A stretch of DNA of 64,000 bases from MH13 sp040219355 (GTDB lineage: Bacteria > Pseudomonadota > Alphaproteobacteria > Rhizobiales > MH13): assembly GCA_040219355.1 (NCBI GenBank), contig JAVJSN010000007.1, positions 124,001 to 188,000 of the forward strand, written 5' to 3'. Position numbers and translations under genes: made by a program. A model generated the notes under the pieces. The model made no database searches. It was given only the letters and a program-made list of their open reading frames with translations, and was not told the origin of the DNA. How positions within the stretch are numbered: position 1 is the first letter of the stretch; every line of letters begins with the position of its first letter. This document shows, piece after piece, positions 24,772 through 33,145 of this stretch.

Positions 24772-26898
24772 ATGCCTGATCTGCTGCTTGAACTGTTTTC
24801 AGAAGAAATCCCCGCGCGCATGCAAACCCGCGCTGCTGAAGATCTGAAAAAGGGCATCACCAACCGCCTGGTCGACGCCGGGCTGGTCTATGAGGGCGCC
24901 AAAGCCTTTGTCACGCCACGACGATTGGCGCTGCACGTGGCGGGCATTCCTACCCGCTCACCGGATGTGAATGAGGAGAAGAAAGGTCCACGCGTGGGCG
25001 CTCCTGAGAAAGCCATTGAAGGCTTTTTGCGCGGCGCTGGTCTTTCCTCCATTGACGAGGCCGAGACGGTAGACGACCCAAAAAAAGGGGCGTTCTATGT
25101 CGCCAAGATCGTCAAGCCGGGCAGGGCCGCTGAAGAGATCATTGCCGAGGCGGTGAAGGAGGTTATCGAGACCTTCCCATGGCCAAAAAGTATGCGCTGG
25201 GGCTCGGGAAGCCTGCGCTGGGTGCGCCCGCTGCACTCCATCCTCTGCACCTTTGGGCCGGAGACCGAAGACCCTATTGTCGTGCCTGTTGAGGTCGGCG
25301 GCATAACATCGAGCAACACAACGTGTGGTCATCGTTTCCACGCACCTGATGCCTTCACCGTGCGCCGCTTGGACGATTATCAAACCAAGCTAGAAACCGC
25401 CAAGGTGGTGCTCGATACCGAGCGCCGCAAAGCGATCATCGAAACCGAAGCGAAAAACCTTGCGTTCGCCCAAGGGTTGGAACTGGTCGAAGACCCTGGC
25501 TTGCTGGACGAGGTTGCCGGGCTGGTCGAATGGCCTGTCGTCATGATGGGTTCTTTCGATGAGGCCTTCTTGGCCATCCCGGACGAAGTGACCCGCGCCA
25601 CCATTCGCGCCAACCAAAAATGCTTCGTTCTACGCGATCCAGCCACCGGAAACCTCGCCAATAAGTTCCTGCTCACCGCCAACATTGTGCCCGATGATGG
25701 CGGCGCGTCGGTGATCGAAGGCAATGAGCGAGTGATTGCCGCGCGCCTCTCCGATGCGCTCTACTTCTGGCAGACTGACCAGGCTGATTTGCCTGATCTT
25801 AATGGGTTGAAGGCAAGCGCAGAAAAGCTTGGCTTGGACCTGGCCAAACCTCTGGATCAACGCACCGCGCGCTTGGACGCGCTGAATGTTGTGTTCCACG
25901 CAAAGCTCGGCACCCAAGGTGAGCGCGTCGCCCGCATAGCGGCATTGTCGCGGACGATCGCCGAGGCCATCGGCGCTGATCCAAACCTCGCCGAACACGC
26001 TGCAAAGCTGGCCAAGGCCGATCTGCAAACCGAAGTTGTTGGTGAGTTTCCTGAACTTCAGGGCTTCATGGGCGCGCGCTACGCCGCGCTTCAGGGCGAA
26101 CATGCATCTGTCGTCGCCGCCATCGAAGAGCATTACAAACCGCAGGGTCCGTCGGACTCCGTGCCAACCGATAAGGTCGCTGTCGCCGTCGCTCTGGCCG
26201 ACAAGCTGGACACGCTGACGGGCTTCTGGGCGATTGATGAGAAGCCGACCGGTTCCAAGGACCCCTATGCGCTTAGACGGGCGGCTTTGGGTGTGGTGCG
26301 GTTGGTGCGGGAGAATGGGTTGGAGATCGACGTTGGTAAGCTTGCGTCAGGCCACCTCAACATCGGCACTGATCAGTGGAATGATCTGGCTGGGTTCATC
26401 CAAGACCGCCTTAAGGTTGCGCTGCGCGATGAAGGCATCGGTCATGATGTGGTGGATGCCTCGGCCTCAGCGGGGCAGGGCGATATCCTGCGCACGGTTC
26501 AAGCCGCAGAAGCGCTTTCCAAACTTCTCAAATCCGACGACGGCCAGAACCTGCTTGCAGGGTATCGCCGGGCTGCGAACATTCTGGCCGCTGAGGAAAA
26601 GAAGGGCGCCAAGGTCGCTGACAACATCAACACATCTCTGTTCGAACATGCTGAAGAGGGTGCCTTAAACGATGCGCTCAGCTCGACGACCGCGTCATCG
26701 AGAGCCACTATCGAAAAAGGTGACTTCGAGGCGGCGATGCACGCGCTGGCAACCCTGCGCGGACCGATCGATGCCTTCTTTGAAACGGTGCTTGTGAATG
26801 CCGATGACGAGGCTGTGCGCGCCAACCGCCTGGCGCTGCTCACCGCGGTGCGCGATGCGATCCACGCGGTAGCCGACCTGTCCAAAATCGAGGGCTAA
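24772..26898 (+). CDS. glyS: Glycine-tRNA ligase beta subunit
   Basis: GlyS supplies tRNA recognition and the anticodon-binding part of glycyl-tRNA synthetase. The 708-residue protein begins MPDLLLELFSEEIPARMQ, the usual start, with WPKSMRWGSGSLRWVRPLH and an HD-like region in the middle, and a C-terminal DALR-type anticodon-binding domain. Length is normal. It is 75 bases downstream of the DUF2207 gene and ends before a repeat-rich intergenic region. Both subunits are intact, so the separation from glyQ should not affect function. Confidence 0.97.
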   Translation: MPDLLLELFSEEIPARMQTRAAEDLKKGITNRLVDAGLVYEGAKAFVTPRRLALHVAGIPTRSPDVNEEKKGPRVGAPEKAIEGFLRGAGLSSIDEAETVDDPKKGAFYVAKIVKPGRAAEEIIAEAVKEVIETFPWPKSMRWGSGSLRWVRPLHSILCTFGPETEDPIVVPVEVGGITSSNTTCGHRFHAPDAFTVRRLDDYQTKLETAKVVLDTERRKAIIETEAKNLAFAQGLELVEDPGLLDEVAGLVEWPVVMMGSFDEAFLAIPDEVTRATIRANQKCFVLRDPATGNLANKFLLTANIVPDDGGASVIEGNERVIAARLSDALYFWQTDQADLPDLNGLKASAEKLGLDLAKPLDQRTARLDALNVVFHAKLGTQGERVARIAALSRTIAEAIGADPNLAEHAAKLAKADLQTEVVGEFPELQGFMGARYAALQGEHASVVAAIEEHYKPQGPSDSVPTDKVAVAVALADKLDTLTGFWAIDEKPTGSKDPYALRRAALGVVRLVRENGLEIDVGKLASGHLNIGTDQWNDLAGFIQDRLKVALRDEGIGHDVVDASASAGQGDILRTVQAAEALSKLLKSDDGQNLLAGYRRAANILAAEEKKGAKVADNINTSLFEHAEEGALNDALSSTTASSRATIEKGDFEAAMHALATLRGPIDAFFETVLVNADDEAVRANRLALLTAVRDAIHAVADLSKIEG

Positions 26899-26905
26899 CA
26901 CTGAA

Positions 26906-27041
26906 CCGTCATCCTCGCCGGTCCGCGAGCCGCGGGTCTCGCTTCCATGGCGGGGATCCATTCCTCAAGATGCGCATCAGAAACTGCGGTTGCCAACAAA
27001 CCTGTTGGAATGGATCCCTGTGACACGCACAGGGATGACGG
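26906..27041. repeat. Nested inverted-repeat element, copy 1
   Basis: The outer arms are CCGTCATCC (26906-26914) and GGATGACGG (27033-27041), perfectly complementary. An inner pair, GGGATCCATTCC (26953-26964) and GGAATGGATCCC (27007-27018), is a perfect 12-base match. A small hairpin CCCTGTG-acacg-CACAGGG lies at 27016-27034. The same design, with GTCATCC outer arms and GGATC-type inner arms, recurs at 33050-33130, so this looks like a dispersed intergenic repeat of the alphaproteobacterial palindromic type. Confidence 0.75.
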
Positions 27042-27067
27042 GCCGTGAAAGAACCTGACTATTCCAA

Positions 27068-27138
27068 GTCCCGGATTTAATCCGGGACCTCGATGATGAT
27101 CTTGCGCGAGGCCCCGGCTCACCTTCGGTGTCCGGGGC
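27068..27138. repeat. Two further palindromes before the convergent gene end
   Basis: A nearly perfect 21-base palindrome, GTCCCGGATTTAATCCGGGAC, lies at 27068-27088. A second hairpin pairs GCCCCGG (27111-27117) with CCGGGGC (27132-27138) around an inner CACC-ttc-GGTG stem. They sit between glyS and the opposing gene ending at 27150. They may act as transcription barriers, but no T-run follows in either direction. Confidence 0.6.
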
Positions 27139-27149
27139 TTAGTGGCAAC

Positions 27150-27713
27150 TTAGCCCAGCTCGATGCGCACGTCCTGAACCTCTTTGAGAAGGTCAGGGCG
27201 GAAGGCGAGCAGATGATCCACCAGGTTCACCGGGTCACTGGCCAACGCGTGCAAATCAACGCTCAGCGTGTTGCCGTCGCGCTTCCAAGCTTTTGCCATG
27301 AACGCTTTCCAGAACGGCACATCATCCGGGTCCGTCACCACAGTTTCCGGTGCGGCGCGCAGCTCGACATATAAGATATGCAAACGCAGCGTGCGCAACG
27401 CTTTCTGCTGATGCCGCACGCTTTTGATCGCAGCCCAGGGAATGATACCCAGTCGCTCAAAATACAGCCCGCGACTGTCGGCACCGAGCCGCACAACGCC
27501 CTTTTCAATCAACGGGTAGAAATAGAGCGCGACGGCCAAGCCAATCGGCACCATGAACAGGAACACCATCTGCCCCTGCACGAAGAAGGCAAGAACCCCC
27601 AGCGCAGCGACCACGATGCCGCCATAGGCCATCATATCTCCCGACCCCGACAGATAGTTTACGCCCAAGGAGCGCGGTGTCGGCGTGGTGCTGGTGCTGA
27701 ACGGGTCGCTCAT
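27150..27713 (-). CDS. Membrane protein of unknown function
   Basis: The 187-residue protein starts MSDPFSTSTTPTPRSLGVNY and has two adjacent hydrophobic segments (about residues 27-45 and 48-66) and a soluble C-terminal half of about 115 residues. The C-terminal half has alternating strands (GLYFERLGIIPWAAIKSV, LHILYVELRA) like the small PH-like domains seen after paired membrane helices, but I do not recognise a named family. It starts only three bases after the ribB stop, so it belongs to the fabI-phosphatase-aroC-ribB run. Confidence 0.75.
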   Translation of the reverse strand: MSDPFSTSTTPTPRSLGVNYLSGSGDMMAYGGIVVAALGVLAFFVQGQMVFLFMVPIGLAVALYFYPLIEKGVVRLGADSRGLYFERLGIIPWAAIKSVRHQQKALRTLRLHILYVELRAAPETVVTDPDDVPFWKAFMAKAWKRDGNTLSVDLHALASDPVNLVDHLLAFRPDLLKEVQDVRIELG

Positions 27714-27716
27714 ACG

Positions 27717-28823
27717 CTAGAAAATCTCTGTTTGCGTGATCGTCAGGCCAAAGCCTTCCAGCCCAACATAGGTGCGTTTTTGGCTCGATAATAGCCGGAT
27801 CGATGTCAAACCGAGATCGCGCAGGATTTGCGCACCCAGACCGATCTCGCGCCATTGGTTTTGGCGCAGATTGGCTGTCTCATGGTCATCGTCGATATCC
27901 TGAGTGGAGCGCACATTGCGCGCGCTTGACGGCGCTACGCCCACAGATCCCTCGCGCAGATAAACGATCACGCCTGCACCGTCGCGTGCGAAGCGCTCCA
28001 TGACAGCATCCAGGCGATTGGGTGCGCCAAAGACATCCTCGCTTACTTGTTCCAGGTGCAAACGCACCGGCACATCCTCAACGCCAGCAACATCGCCATA
28101 GACAACCGCCAGATGCTGCATGGCATCAAACGGCACCTCATAGCTGTAGGCGCGGGCCGGGCCATGACGGGTTTCGATGTCGGCCTCATCCACACGCGTT
28201 ACCAGACGTTCCGACTGTTGCCGCCAAGCAATCAGATCAGCCACAGAAAGCGATAGCAGGTTGTGTTCCTTGGCGAAGGCGGAAACCTGTGGCCCACGCT
28301 TCACCGTGCCATCATCATTGACGAGCTCGGACAGCACACCCACTGGCTCCAAGTCAGCCAGATTGCACAGGTCAACGCACGCTTCGGTATGGCCGGAGCG
28401 CACAAGCACCCCGCCTTCGCGCGCGATCAACGGAAACACGTGGCCAGGGCGCACAAAATCGTCCGCGCCGACATTGCCATTAGCCAGTGCTCGCACGGTG
28501 TTGGTGCGCTCTTCAGCCGAAATTCCGGTCGTCAGACCGTGTTTCACGTCCACCGAGATGGTGAAAGCGGTCGCAAGCGGCGCATCATTGGCCGCGACCA
28601 TCGGGTCAAGCCGCAAACGCCTGGCGCTTGCGGGCGGCATTGGCGCGCAGACGATGCCGGATGTATGCCGCACAATGAATGCCATCGCTTCAGGCGTGCA
28701 ATGCTCGGCAGCGATAAACAGATCGCCTTCATTCTCGCGGTCATCATCATCGGTGACCACCAGCATCGCACCTTGTTTGAAGGCGTCGATGGCGGCTTGC
28801 ACATGGCTTAAATCACGGTCCAA
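27717..28823 (-). CDS. ribB: 3,4-dihydroxy-2-butanone 4-phosphate synthase with degenerate RibA-like domain
   Basis: The N-terminal half makes the four-carbon precursor of riboflavin from ribulose 5-phosphate: it has VVTDDDDRENEGDLFIAAE, the RxGHTEACVDLCNLA motif and other RibB hallmarks. The C-terminal half follows the RibA (GTP cyclohydrolase II) fold, but the zinc cysteines are absent. Where RibA has a Cys-rich GDxFGSLRCDCG segment, this has EDVFGAPNRLDAVMERF. It is therefore probably monofunctional or the domain has another role. The start is a TTG at 28823 with AGGAA eight bases upstream, just after the aroC stop; the frame upstream lies inside aroC. Length is 368 residues. Confidence 0.88.
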   Translation of the reverse strand: MDRDLSHVQAAIDAFKQGAMLVVTDDDDRENEGDLFIAAEHCTPEAMAFIVRHTSGIVCAPMPPASARRLRLDPMVAANDAPLATAFTISVDVKHGLTTGISAEERTNTVRALANGNVGADDFVRPGHVFPLIAREGGVLVRSGHTEACVDLCNLADLEPVGVLSELVNDDGTVKRGPQVSAFAKEHNLLSLSVADLIAWRQQSERLVTRVDEADIETRHGPARAYSYEVPFDAMQHLAVVYGDVAGVEDVPVRLHLEQVSEDVFGAPNRLDAVMERFARDGAGVIVYLREGSVGVAPSSARNVRSTQDIDDDHETANLRQNQWREIGLGAQILRDLGLTSIRLLSSQKRTYVGLEGFGLTITQTEIF

Positions 28824-28825
28824 CT

Positions 28826-29914
28826 TCAGGTTCCTACCTGTCCACGGTGTCTCAAGAAATGATCGGCCAGCACCAGCGCCATCATGGCTTCGCCAACCGG
28901 TACAGCGCGAATGCCAACACATGGGTCGTGGCGTCCCTTGGTCATCACATCAACCTCGTCACCCTCGCGCGTCACGCTTTGGCGTGGGGTGAGGATGGAG
29001 GAAGTGGGCTTTACAGCAAAACGTACAACGACTGGCTCGCCTGAAGATATTCCACCCAGAACACCGCCTGCCTTGTTCGACAGAAACACCGGCTTGCCGT
29101 CCGCACCCGCGCGCATCTCATCGGCATTGTCTTCGCCGGTAATAGCGGCAGCCTCAAAGCCGTTGCCAATCTCCACGCCTTTCACGGCGTTGATGCTCAT
29201 CATTGCAGCTGCCAGGTCGCCGTCCAGCTTACCATAAACAGGCGCGCCGAGCCCGGCGGGCACGTTCTCAGCAACCACCTCGATCACCGCGCCAACCGAT
29301 GACCCAGCTTTGCGGATACCGTCAAGATAGTCAGCCCAGCGCTCGGCGGTTGCTGCATCCGGACAGAAAAACGGGTTTTGCCCAAGCTGGTCCCAATCCC
29401 AGTTCTCGCGGTTCACTTTGTGCGGACCCATCTGCACCAGCGCGCCGCGAATGCTCATGCCAGACACAACCTTGCGGGCAATCGCACCTGCCGCCACACG
29501 CGCCGCGGTTTCTCGCGCAGACGAGCGTCCGCCGCCGCGATAATCGCGAATGCCGTATTTGGCATCATAGGTGTAATCGGCATGGCCGGGGCGGTAGCGG
29601 GTTTTGATCTCAGAATAATCTTTTGAGCGCTGATCGGTGTTTTCGATCATCAATCCAATCGGGGTGCCGGTGGTCTTTTGAACGCCATCCTCGTCGATCA
29701 TCACGCCGGAAAGGATCTTCACCTGATCGGCTTCGCGCCGCTGGGTGGTGTATTTGCTTTGCCCTGGCTTGCGGCGATCCAGGTCGCCCTGAATGTCCGC
29801 TTCAGTCAGCGGAATCATTGGCGGACAGCCATCCACCACACAGCCAAGCGCCGGGCCATGGCTTTCACCGAAACTGGTGAAGCGAAACATATGACCAAAA
29901 CTGTTGTGGGACAT
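28826..29914 (-). CDS. aroC: Chorismate synthase
   Basis: AroC converts 5-enolpyruvylshikimate 3-phosphate to chorismate with reduced FMN, the branch point of aromatic synthesis. The 362-residue protein begins MSHNSFGHMFRFTSFGESHG and carries the three family signatures: GESHGPALGCVVDG, YGIRDYRGGGRSSARETAARVA and the late RHDPCVGIRAVPVGEAM. The open frame extends upstream to 29983 without homology. It lies downstream of the phosphatase gene with about 140 bases between, and overlaps closely with ribB. Confidence 0.97.
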   Translation of the reverse strand: MSHNSFGHMFRFTSFGESHGPALGCVVDGCPPMIPLTEADIQGDLDRRKPGQSKYTTQRREADQVKILSGVMIDEDGVQKTTGTPIGLMIENTDQRSKDYSEIKTRYRPGHADYTYDAKYGIRDYRGGGRSSARETAARVAAGAIARKVVSGMSIRGALVQMGPHKVNRENWDWDQLGQNPFFCPDAATAERWADYLDGIRKAGSSVGAVIEVVAENVPAGLGAPVYGKLDGDLAAAMMSINAVKGVEIGNGFEAAAITGEDNADEMRAGADGKPVFLSNKAGGVLGGISSGEPVVVRFAVKPTSSILTPRQSVTREGDEVDVMTKGRHDPCVGIRAVPVGEAMMALVLADHFLRHRGQVGT

Positions 29915-30056
29915 GAAGCGGACCGCAATCGCGTGGGGGCTGAACGTTGTGTTGGTGCTACAACGGGCGGATAGGGGCGTCAAACGATAGAGGTGAAACG
30001 CACTGTCTTAGGCAGAGGGACAATGAATGGCGTTTGGTCCAACCGTACGCTGATCT

Positions 30057-30662
30057 CTAAAGCCAGAACCCCTGGCCATCTTGCACAAGGTAGATTTTGT
30101 CTTGCGGTACATCCAGCCGAGGAATTTCGTCGCTCTCTAGGTCGAACAACAGACCTCGCACAGCTCGCGACACCCCACCGTGGGACACCGCCACCGTTGG
30201 CCGGTCGAGGCTTTGTAGCCACGGCGCCATGCGCGCCGACAACATCTCGTAGCTTTCGCCACCTGGCGGCACAAACCCCCATTTGTCAGCTTCTCGCTCG
30301 ATGACAGCCTGCGGATCGAGAGCGTGCAGATCGTCGAACGTCTTGCCTTCCCATTGTCCGAAGGTGATCTCCTTCAGCCTGTCGTCGCGCTCAAAGCCGG
30401 CATCGGGGTCAAGATCAAGACCTTGGCGCAGCAAACCCATGGTGCGAATGCAACGACCGAGTGGCGAAGCAACAAAGGTGAAGTCTTCCAGCTTGAAGGC
30501 TTCATCCTCAAACACGCCTTTCAGCCGCCGCCCATTGCGGGTGGCTTGCCACATACCGGTCTCGTTGATCGGAATGTCTTGGCCGCCCTGAAGCCGACCT
30601 TCCTTGTTCCAGTCGGTTTGGCCATGGCGGATGAAAATAAGGGGATGAGAAAGCTGGATCAC
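30057..30662 (-). CDS. Histidine phosphatase family protein
   Basis: The 201-residue protein has the RHGQT motif (R12, H13) near the N-terminus, where the histidine is phosphorylated during catalysis. It also has SPLGRCIRTM for phosphate binding and the second histidine in AVSHGGVSRAV. It is annotated in relatives as a phosphoglycerate mutase-like enzyme, but it lacks the length and features of a true dPGM, so a general phosphatase is more likely. It starts 12 bases after fabI, and this pair followed by aroC and ribB is a conserved neighbourhood in Hyphomicrobiales. Confidence 0.9.
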   Translation of the reverse strand: MIQLSHPLIFIRHGQTDWNKEGRLQGGQDIPINETGMWQATRNGRRLKGVFEDEAFKLEDFTFVASPLGRCIRTMGLLRQGLDLDPDAGFERDDRLKEITFGQWEGKTFDDLHALDPQAVIEREADKWGFVPPGGESYEMLSARMAPWLQSLDRPTVAVSHGGVSRAVRGLLFDLESDEIPRLDVPQDKIYLVQDGQGFWL

Positions 30663-30674
30663 GCGGGTTTGGTA

Positions 30675-31487
30675 TCAGTCTTTCACCACAGAAATATCAG
30701 GTGCATCAACGGCCTTCATGCCGACAACGTGATAACCAGAATCCACATGGTGCACTTCACCGGTTACCGCACGTGAAAGCGGTGACAGCAGATACACCGC
30801 AGCGTCGCCCACTTCGTCGATGGAGACGGTCTTTTTAAGCGGTGAATTGTACTCGTTCCACTTCAAAATGTAGCGGAAATCGCCAATGCCTGACGCTGCC
30901 AGTGTTTTGATTGGGCCGGCTGACAGCGCGTTCACGCGGATGCCTTGACCACCGAGATCAACCGCCAAATAGCGCACCGAGGCTTCCAGCGCGGCTTTGG
31001 CAACGCCCATCACATTATAGTGGGGCATCACACGCTCGGCGCCGTAATAGGTCAGCGTCAGCGCCGATCCACCGTCCGTCATCAGCTTTTCAGCGCGCTG
31101 CATCAGAGCGGTGAACGAATAAACCGAAATGTTCATCGAGCGATCAAAATTCTCTGCGCTCGTGTCCACGTAACGGCCCGTCAACTCATCCTTGTCGGAG
31201 AACGCAATGGCATGCACCAGAAAATCAAGCTTGCCCCATTTTGATTCGACCGCTGCCATCACCGCATCCATGGAAGCGGGGTCGGTGACATCGCAATGGC
31301 CAAACACCTCGCCGCCCAGCTCCTGCGCCAGCGGTTCCACGCGCTTTTTCAGCGCATCACCCTGGTAGGTGAACCCAAGCTCCGCGCCGTGCTCACGGCA
31401 GGCTTTGGCGATGCCCCAAGCGATAGAGCGGTTGTTGGCAAGGCCGAGAATAAGGCCGCGTTTGCCTTCCATAATGGGACCAGACAC
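30675..31487 (-). CDS. fabI: Enoyl-[acyl-carrier-protein] reductase, NADH
   Basis: FabI carries out the last reduction in each round of fatty acid elongation. The 270-residue protein starts (GTG) MSGPIMEGKRGLILGLANNR. It has SIAWGIAK for cofactor binding, the catalytic pair Y-x6-K in HYNVMGVAKAALE, and SAGPIKTLAASGIGDF, the flexible substrate-binding loop of FabI. An ATG five codons in (31472) would be a shorter start; the GTG gives the usual family length. It is divergent from the FAD-linked dehydrogenase gene with about 140 bases between. Confidence 0.95.
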   Translation of the reverse strand: MSGPIMEGKRGLILGLANNRSIAWGIAKACREHGAELGFTYQGDALKKRVEPLAQELGGEVFGHCDVTDPASMDAVMAAVESKWGKLDFLVHAIAFSDKDELTGRYVDTSAENFDRSMNISVYSFTALMQRAEKLMTDGGSALTLTYYGAERVMPHYNVMGVAKAALEASVRYLAVDLGGQGIRVNALSAGPIKTLAASGIGDFRYILKWNEYNSPLKKTVSIDEVGDAAVYLLSPLSRAVTGEVHHVDSGYHVVGMKAVDAPDISVVKD

Positions 31488-31628
31488 GAAGAATACGCCT
31501 CGCAGAGTAAAGGTGAGAAATGGGTGCGGACACGCCGATCTGGCGGTGCGGCGGTTCTTACCCTAGGAGATGATGAAGGAAAAGCCCCGCTGCGTGTGCA
31601 TCAGTGGGCAACAGAGGAAAGAGACGTC

Positions 31629-33047
31629 ATGCTTGAGGACACCGCGAAGGATTTAACGCATCTGCTCGGCTCTCAGGCGTTGATCACCGACCCGGCTGCG
31701 CAGGCCCCATTTTTGCATGAATGGCGTGATCGCTATGTCGGAAAAGCCGCCGCCGTGGTTCAGCCGCGCACGGTTGACGAGGTTTGCCGGGTGCTGCGCT
31801 TTGCCAACGAACATCACATCCCCATCGTGCCTCAGGGCGGCAACACAGGGCTCGTCGGCGGGCAAACGCCAGACCAATCCGGCACGGCGATTTTGCTTTC
31901 CATGGCCAAGCTCAATCAGATCCGTGAGGTCGATCCTGTCGGCGGTGTTATCATGGTCGATGCTGGTGTGGTGCTGCAAACGCTTCAGGAGGCAGCGAAC
32001 AAGGCAGACCGCCTTTTTCCCCTTTCACTGGGCGCTGAAGGGTCTTGCATGATTGGTGGTAATCTCTCCACAAATGCAGGCGGCACGGGCGTTCTAGCCT
32101 ATGGCAACACGCGCGATCTGGTGCTGGGATTGGAAGTTGCGCTGCCCGATGGGCGACTCTGGAATGGCCTTTCCAAGCTGCGCAAAGACAATACCGGTTA
32201 TGATCTCAAAAACCTTTTCATCGGCGCAGAAGGCACGTTGGGTGTGATCACTGGGGCCAGTTTGAAACTGTTCCCCAAGCCAAAAGGCATGCGCACAGCG
32301 ATGGTTGGTCTGGCCTCGCCGCACGAAGCTTTAAAGCTGTTTTCTCTGATGCAAGGCATGGCCGGGCCATCACTGACGGGCTTTGAGATCATGCCGCGTA
32401 TAGGCATCGATTTTCTTACGCGCAACATGGATGGCATGCGCGATCCCTTGGACAGCAAGCATGCCTGGTACGTGCTGGCAGAGATATCATCGGGCCGTGG
32501 CGACGATGACGCCGAGTGCCTTTTGATGCAATCAATGGAAACATCGTTTGAAGAAGGGCTTGTGGAAGACGCTGCCATTGCGCAGTCGCTGGACCAGGCC
32601 AACATGTTCTGGGCGATGCGCCATGGCCTGTCCGAAGCGCAAAAGCCTGAGGGCGGATCGATCAAACACGATGTGTCCGTGCCGGTGGCCAGCGTGGCCG
32701 ATTTTCTCGACGAAGCCATCGCTGCTGTCATCGATATGGTGCCTGGCTGCCGCCCAGTGCCCTTTGGCCATCTGGGCGATGGCAACATCCATTTCAATGT
32801 TTCCCAGCCAGTTGGCGCTGATAGGGGCGAGTTCCTGGATAACTATGCGGCGATGAACAACCGCGTGCATGCCATTGTCACCGCCTACGGCGGCTCGATT
32901 TCCGCTGAGCATGGCATCGGCCAAGCCAAGCGCGACCTATTGCCTGGCGTGAAAGACCCGGTCGCGTTGGCCATGATGCGCACGCTAAAAGATGCCATCG
33001 ATCCCAATGGGATCATGAACCCGGGCAAAGTCTTGGCAGGTTGGTGA
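31629..33047 (+). CDS. FAD-linked D-2-hydroxyacid dehydrogenase, GlcD-like
   Basis: The 472-residue protein is of the vanillyl-alcohol-oxidase flavoprotein type: the N-terminal FAD domain has VPQGGNTGLVGGQTP, MIGGNLSTNAGGTGVLAYGN and GAEGTLGVITGA. The C-terminal domain has HLGDGNIHFNV and SAEHGIGQAKRD, with metal and substrate histidines. It is a single-subunit relative of GlcD and D2HGDH enzymes, so D-2-hydroxyglutarate or D-lactate are candidate substrates (inference). The ATG at 31629 follows GGAAAGAG. The frame upstream to 31296 is antisense to fabI. Confidence 0.9.
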   Translation: MLEDTAKDLTHLLGSQALITDPAAQAPFLHEWRDRYVGKAAAVVQPRTVDEVCRVLRFANEHHIPIVPQGGNTGLVGGQTPDQSGTAILLSMAKLNQIREVDPVGGVIMVDAGVVLQTLQEAANKADRLFPLSLGAEGSCMIGGNLSTNAGGTGVLAYGNTRDLVLGLEVALPDGRLWNGLSKLRKDNTGYDLKNLFIGAEGTLGVITGASLKLFPKPKGMRTAMVGLASPHEALKLFSLMQGMAGPSLTGFEIMPRIGIDFLTRNMDGMRDPLDSKHAWYVLAEISSGRGDDDAECLLMQSMETSFEEGLVEDAAIAQSLDQANMFWAMRHGLSEAQKPEGGSIKHDVSVPVASVADFLDEAIAAVIDMVPGCRPVPFGHLGDGNIHFNVSQPVGADRGEFLDNYAAMNNRVHAIVTAYGGSISAEHGIGQAKRDLLPGVKDPVALAMMRTLKDAIDPNGIMNPGKVLAGW

Positions 33048-33049
33048 TT

Positions 33050-33130
33050 GTCATCCCGGACGCGCGAGGCGCAATCCAGGATCTACCACTGCCACGATGC
33101 TTATAGATCCCGGCTCAAAGCTGGGATGAC
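33050..33130. repeat. Nested inverted-repeat element, copy 2
   Basis: Outer arms GTCATCCC (33050-33057) and GGGATGAC (33123-33130) are perfectly complementary, and inner arms GGATCTA (33079-33085) and TAGATCC (33104-33110) pair as well. The design matches the element at 26906-27041. It starts two bases after the stop of the FAD dehydrogenase gene and could fold into a long hairpin in its 3' end. Confidence 0.72.
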
Positions 33131-33145
33131 GACTGACATTGTTGC

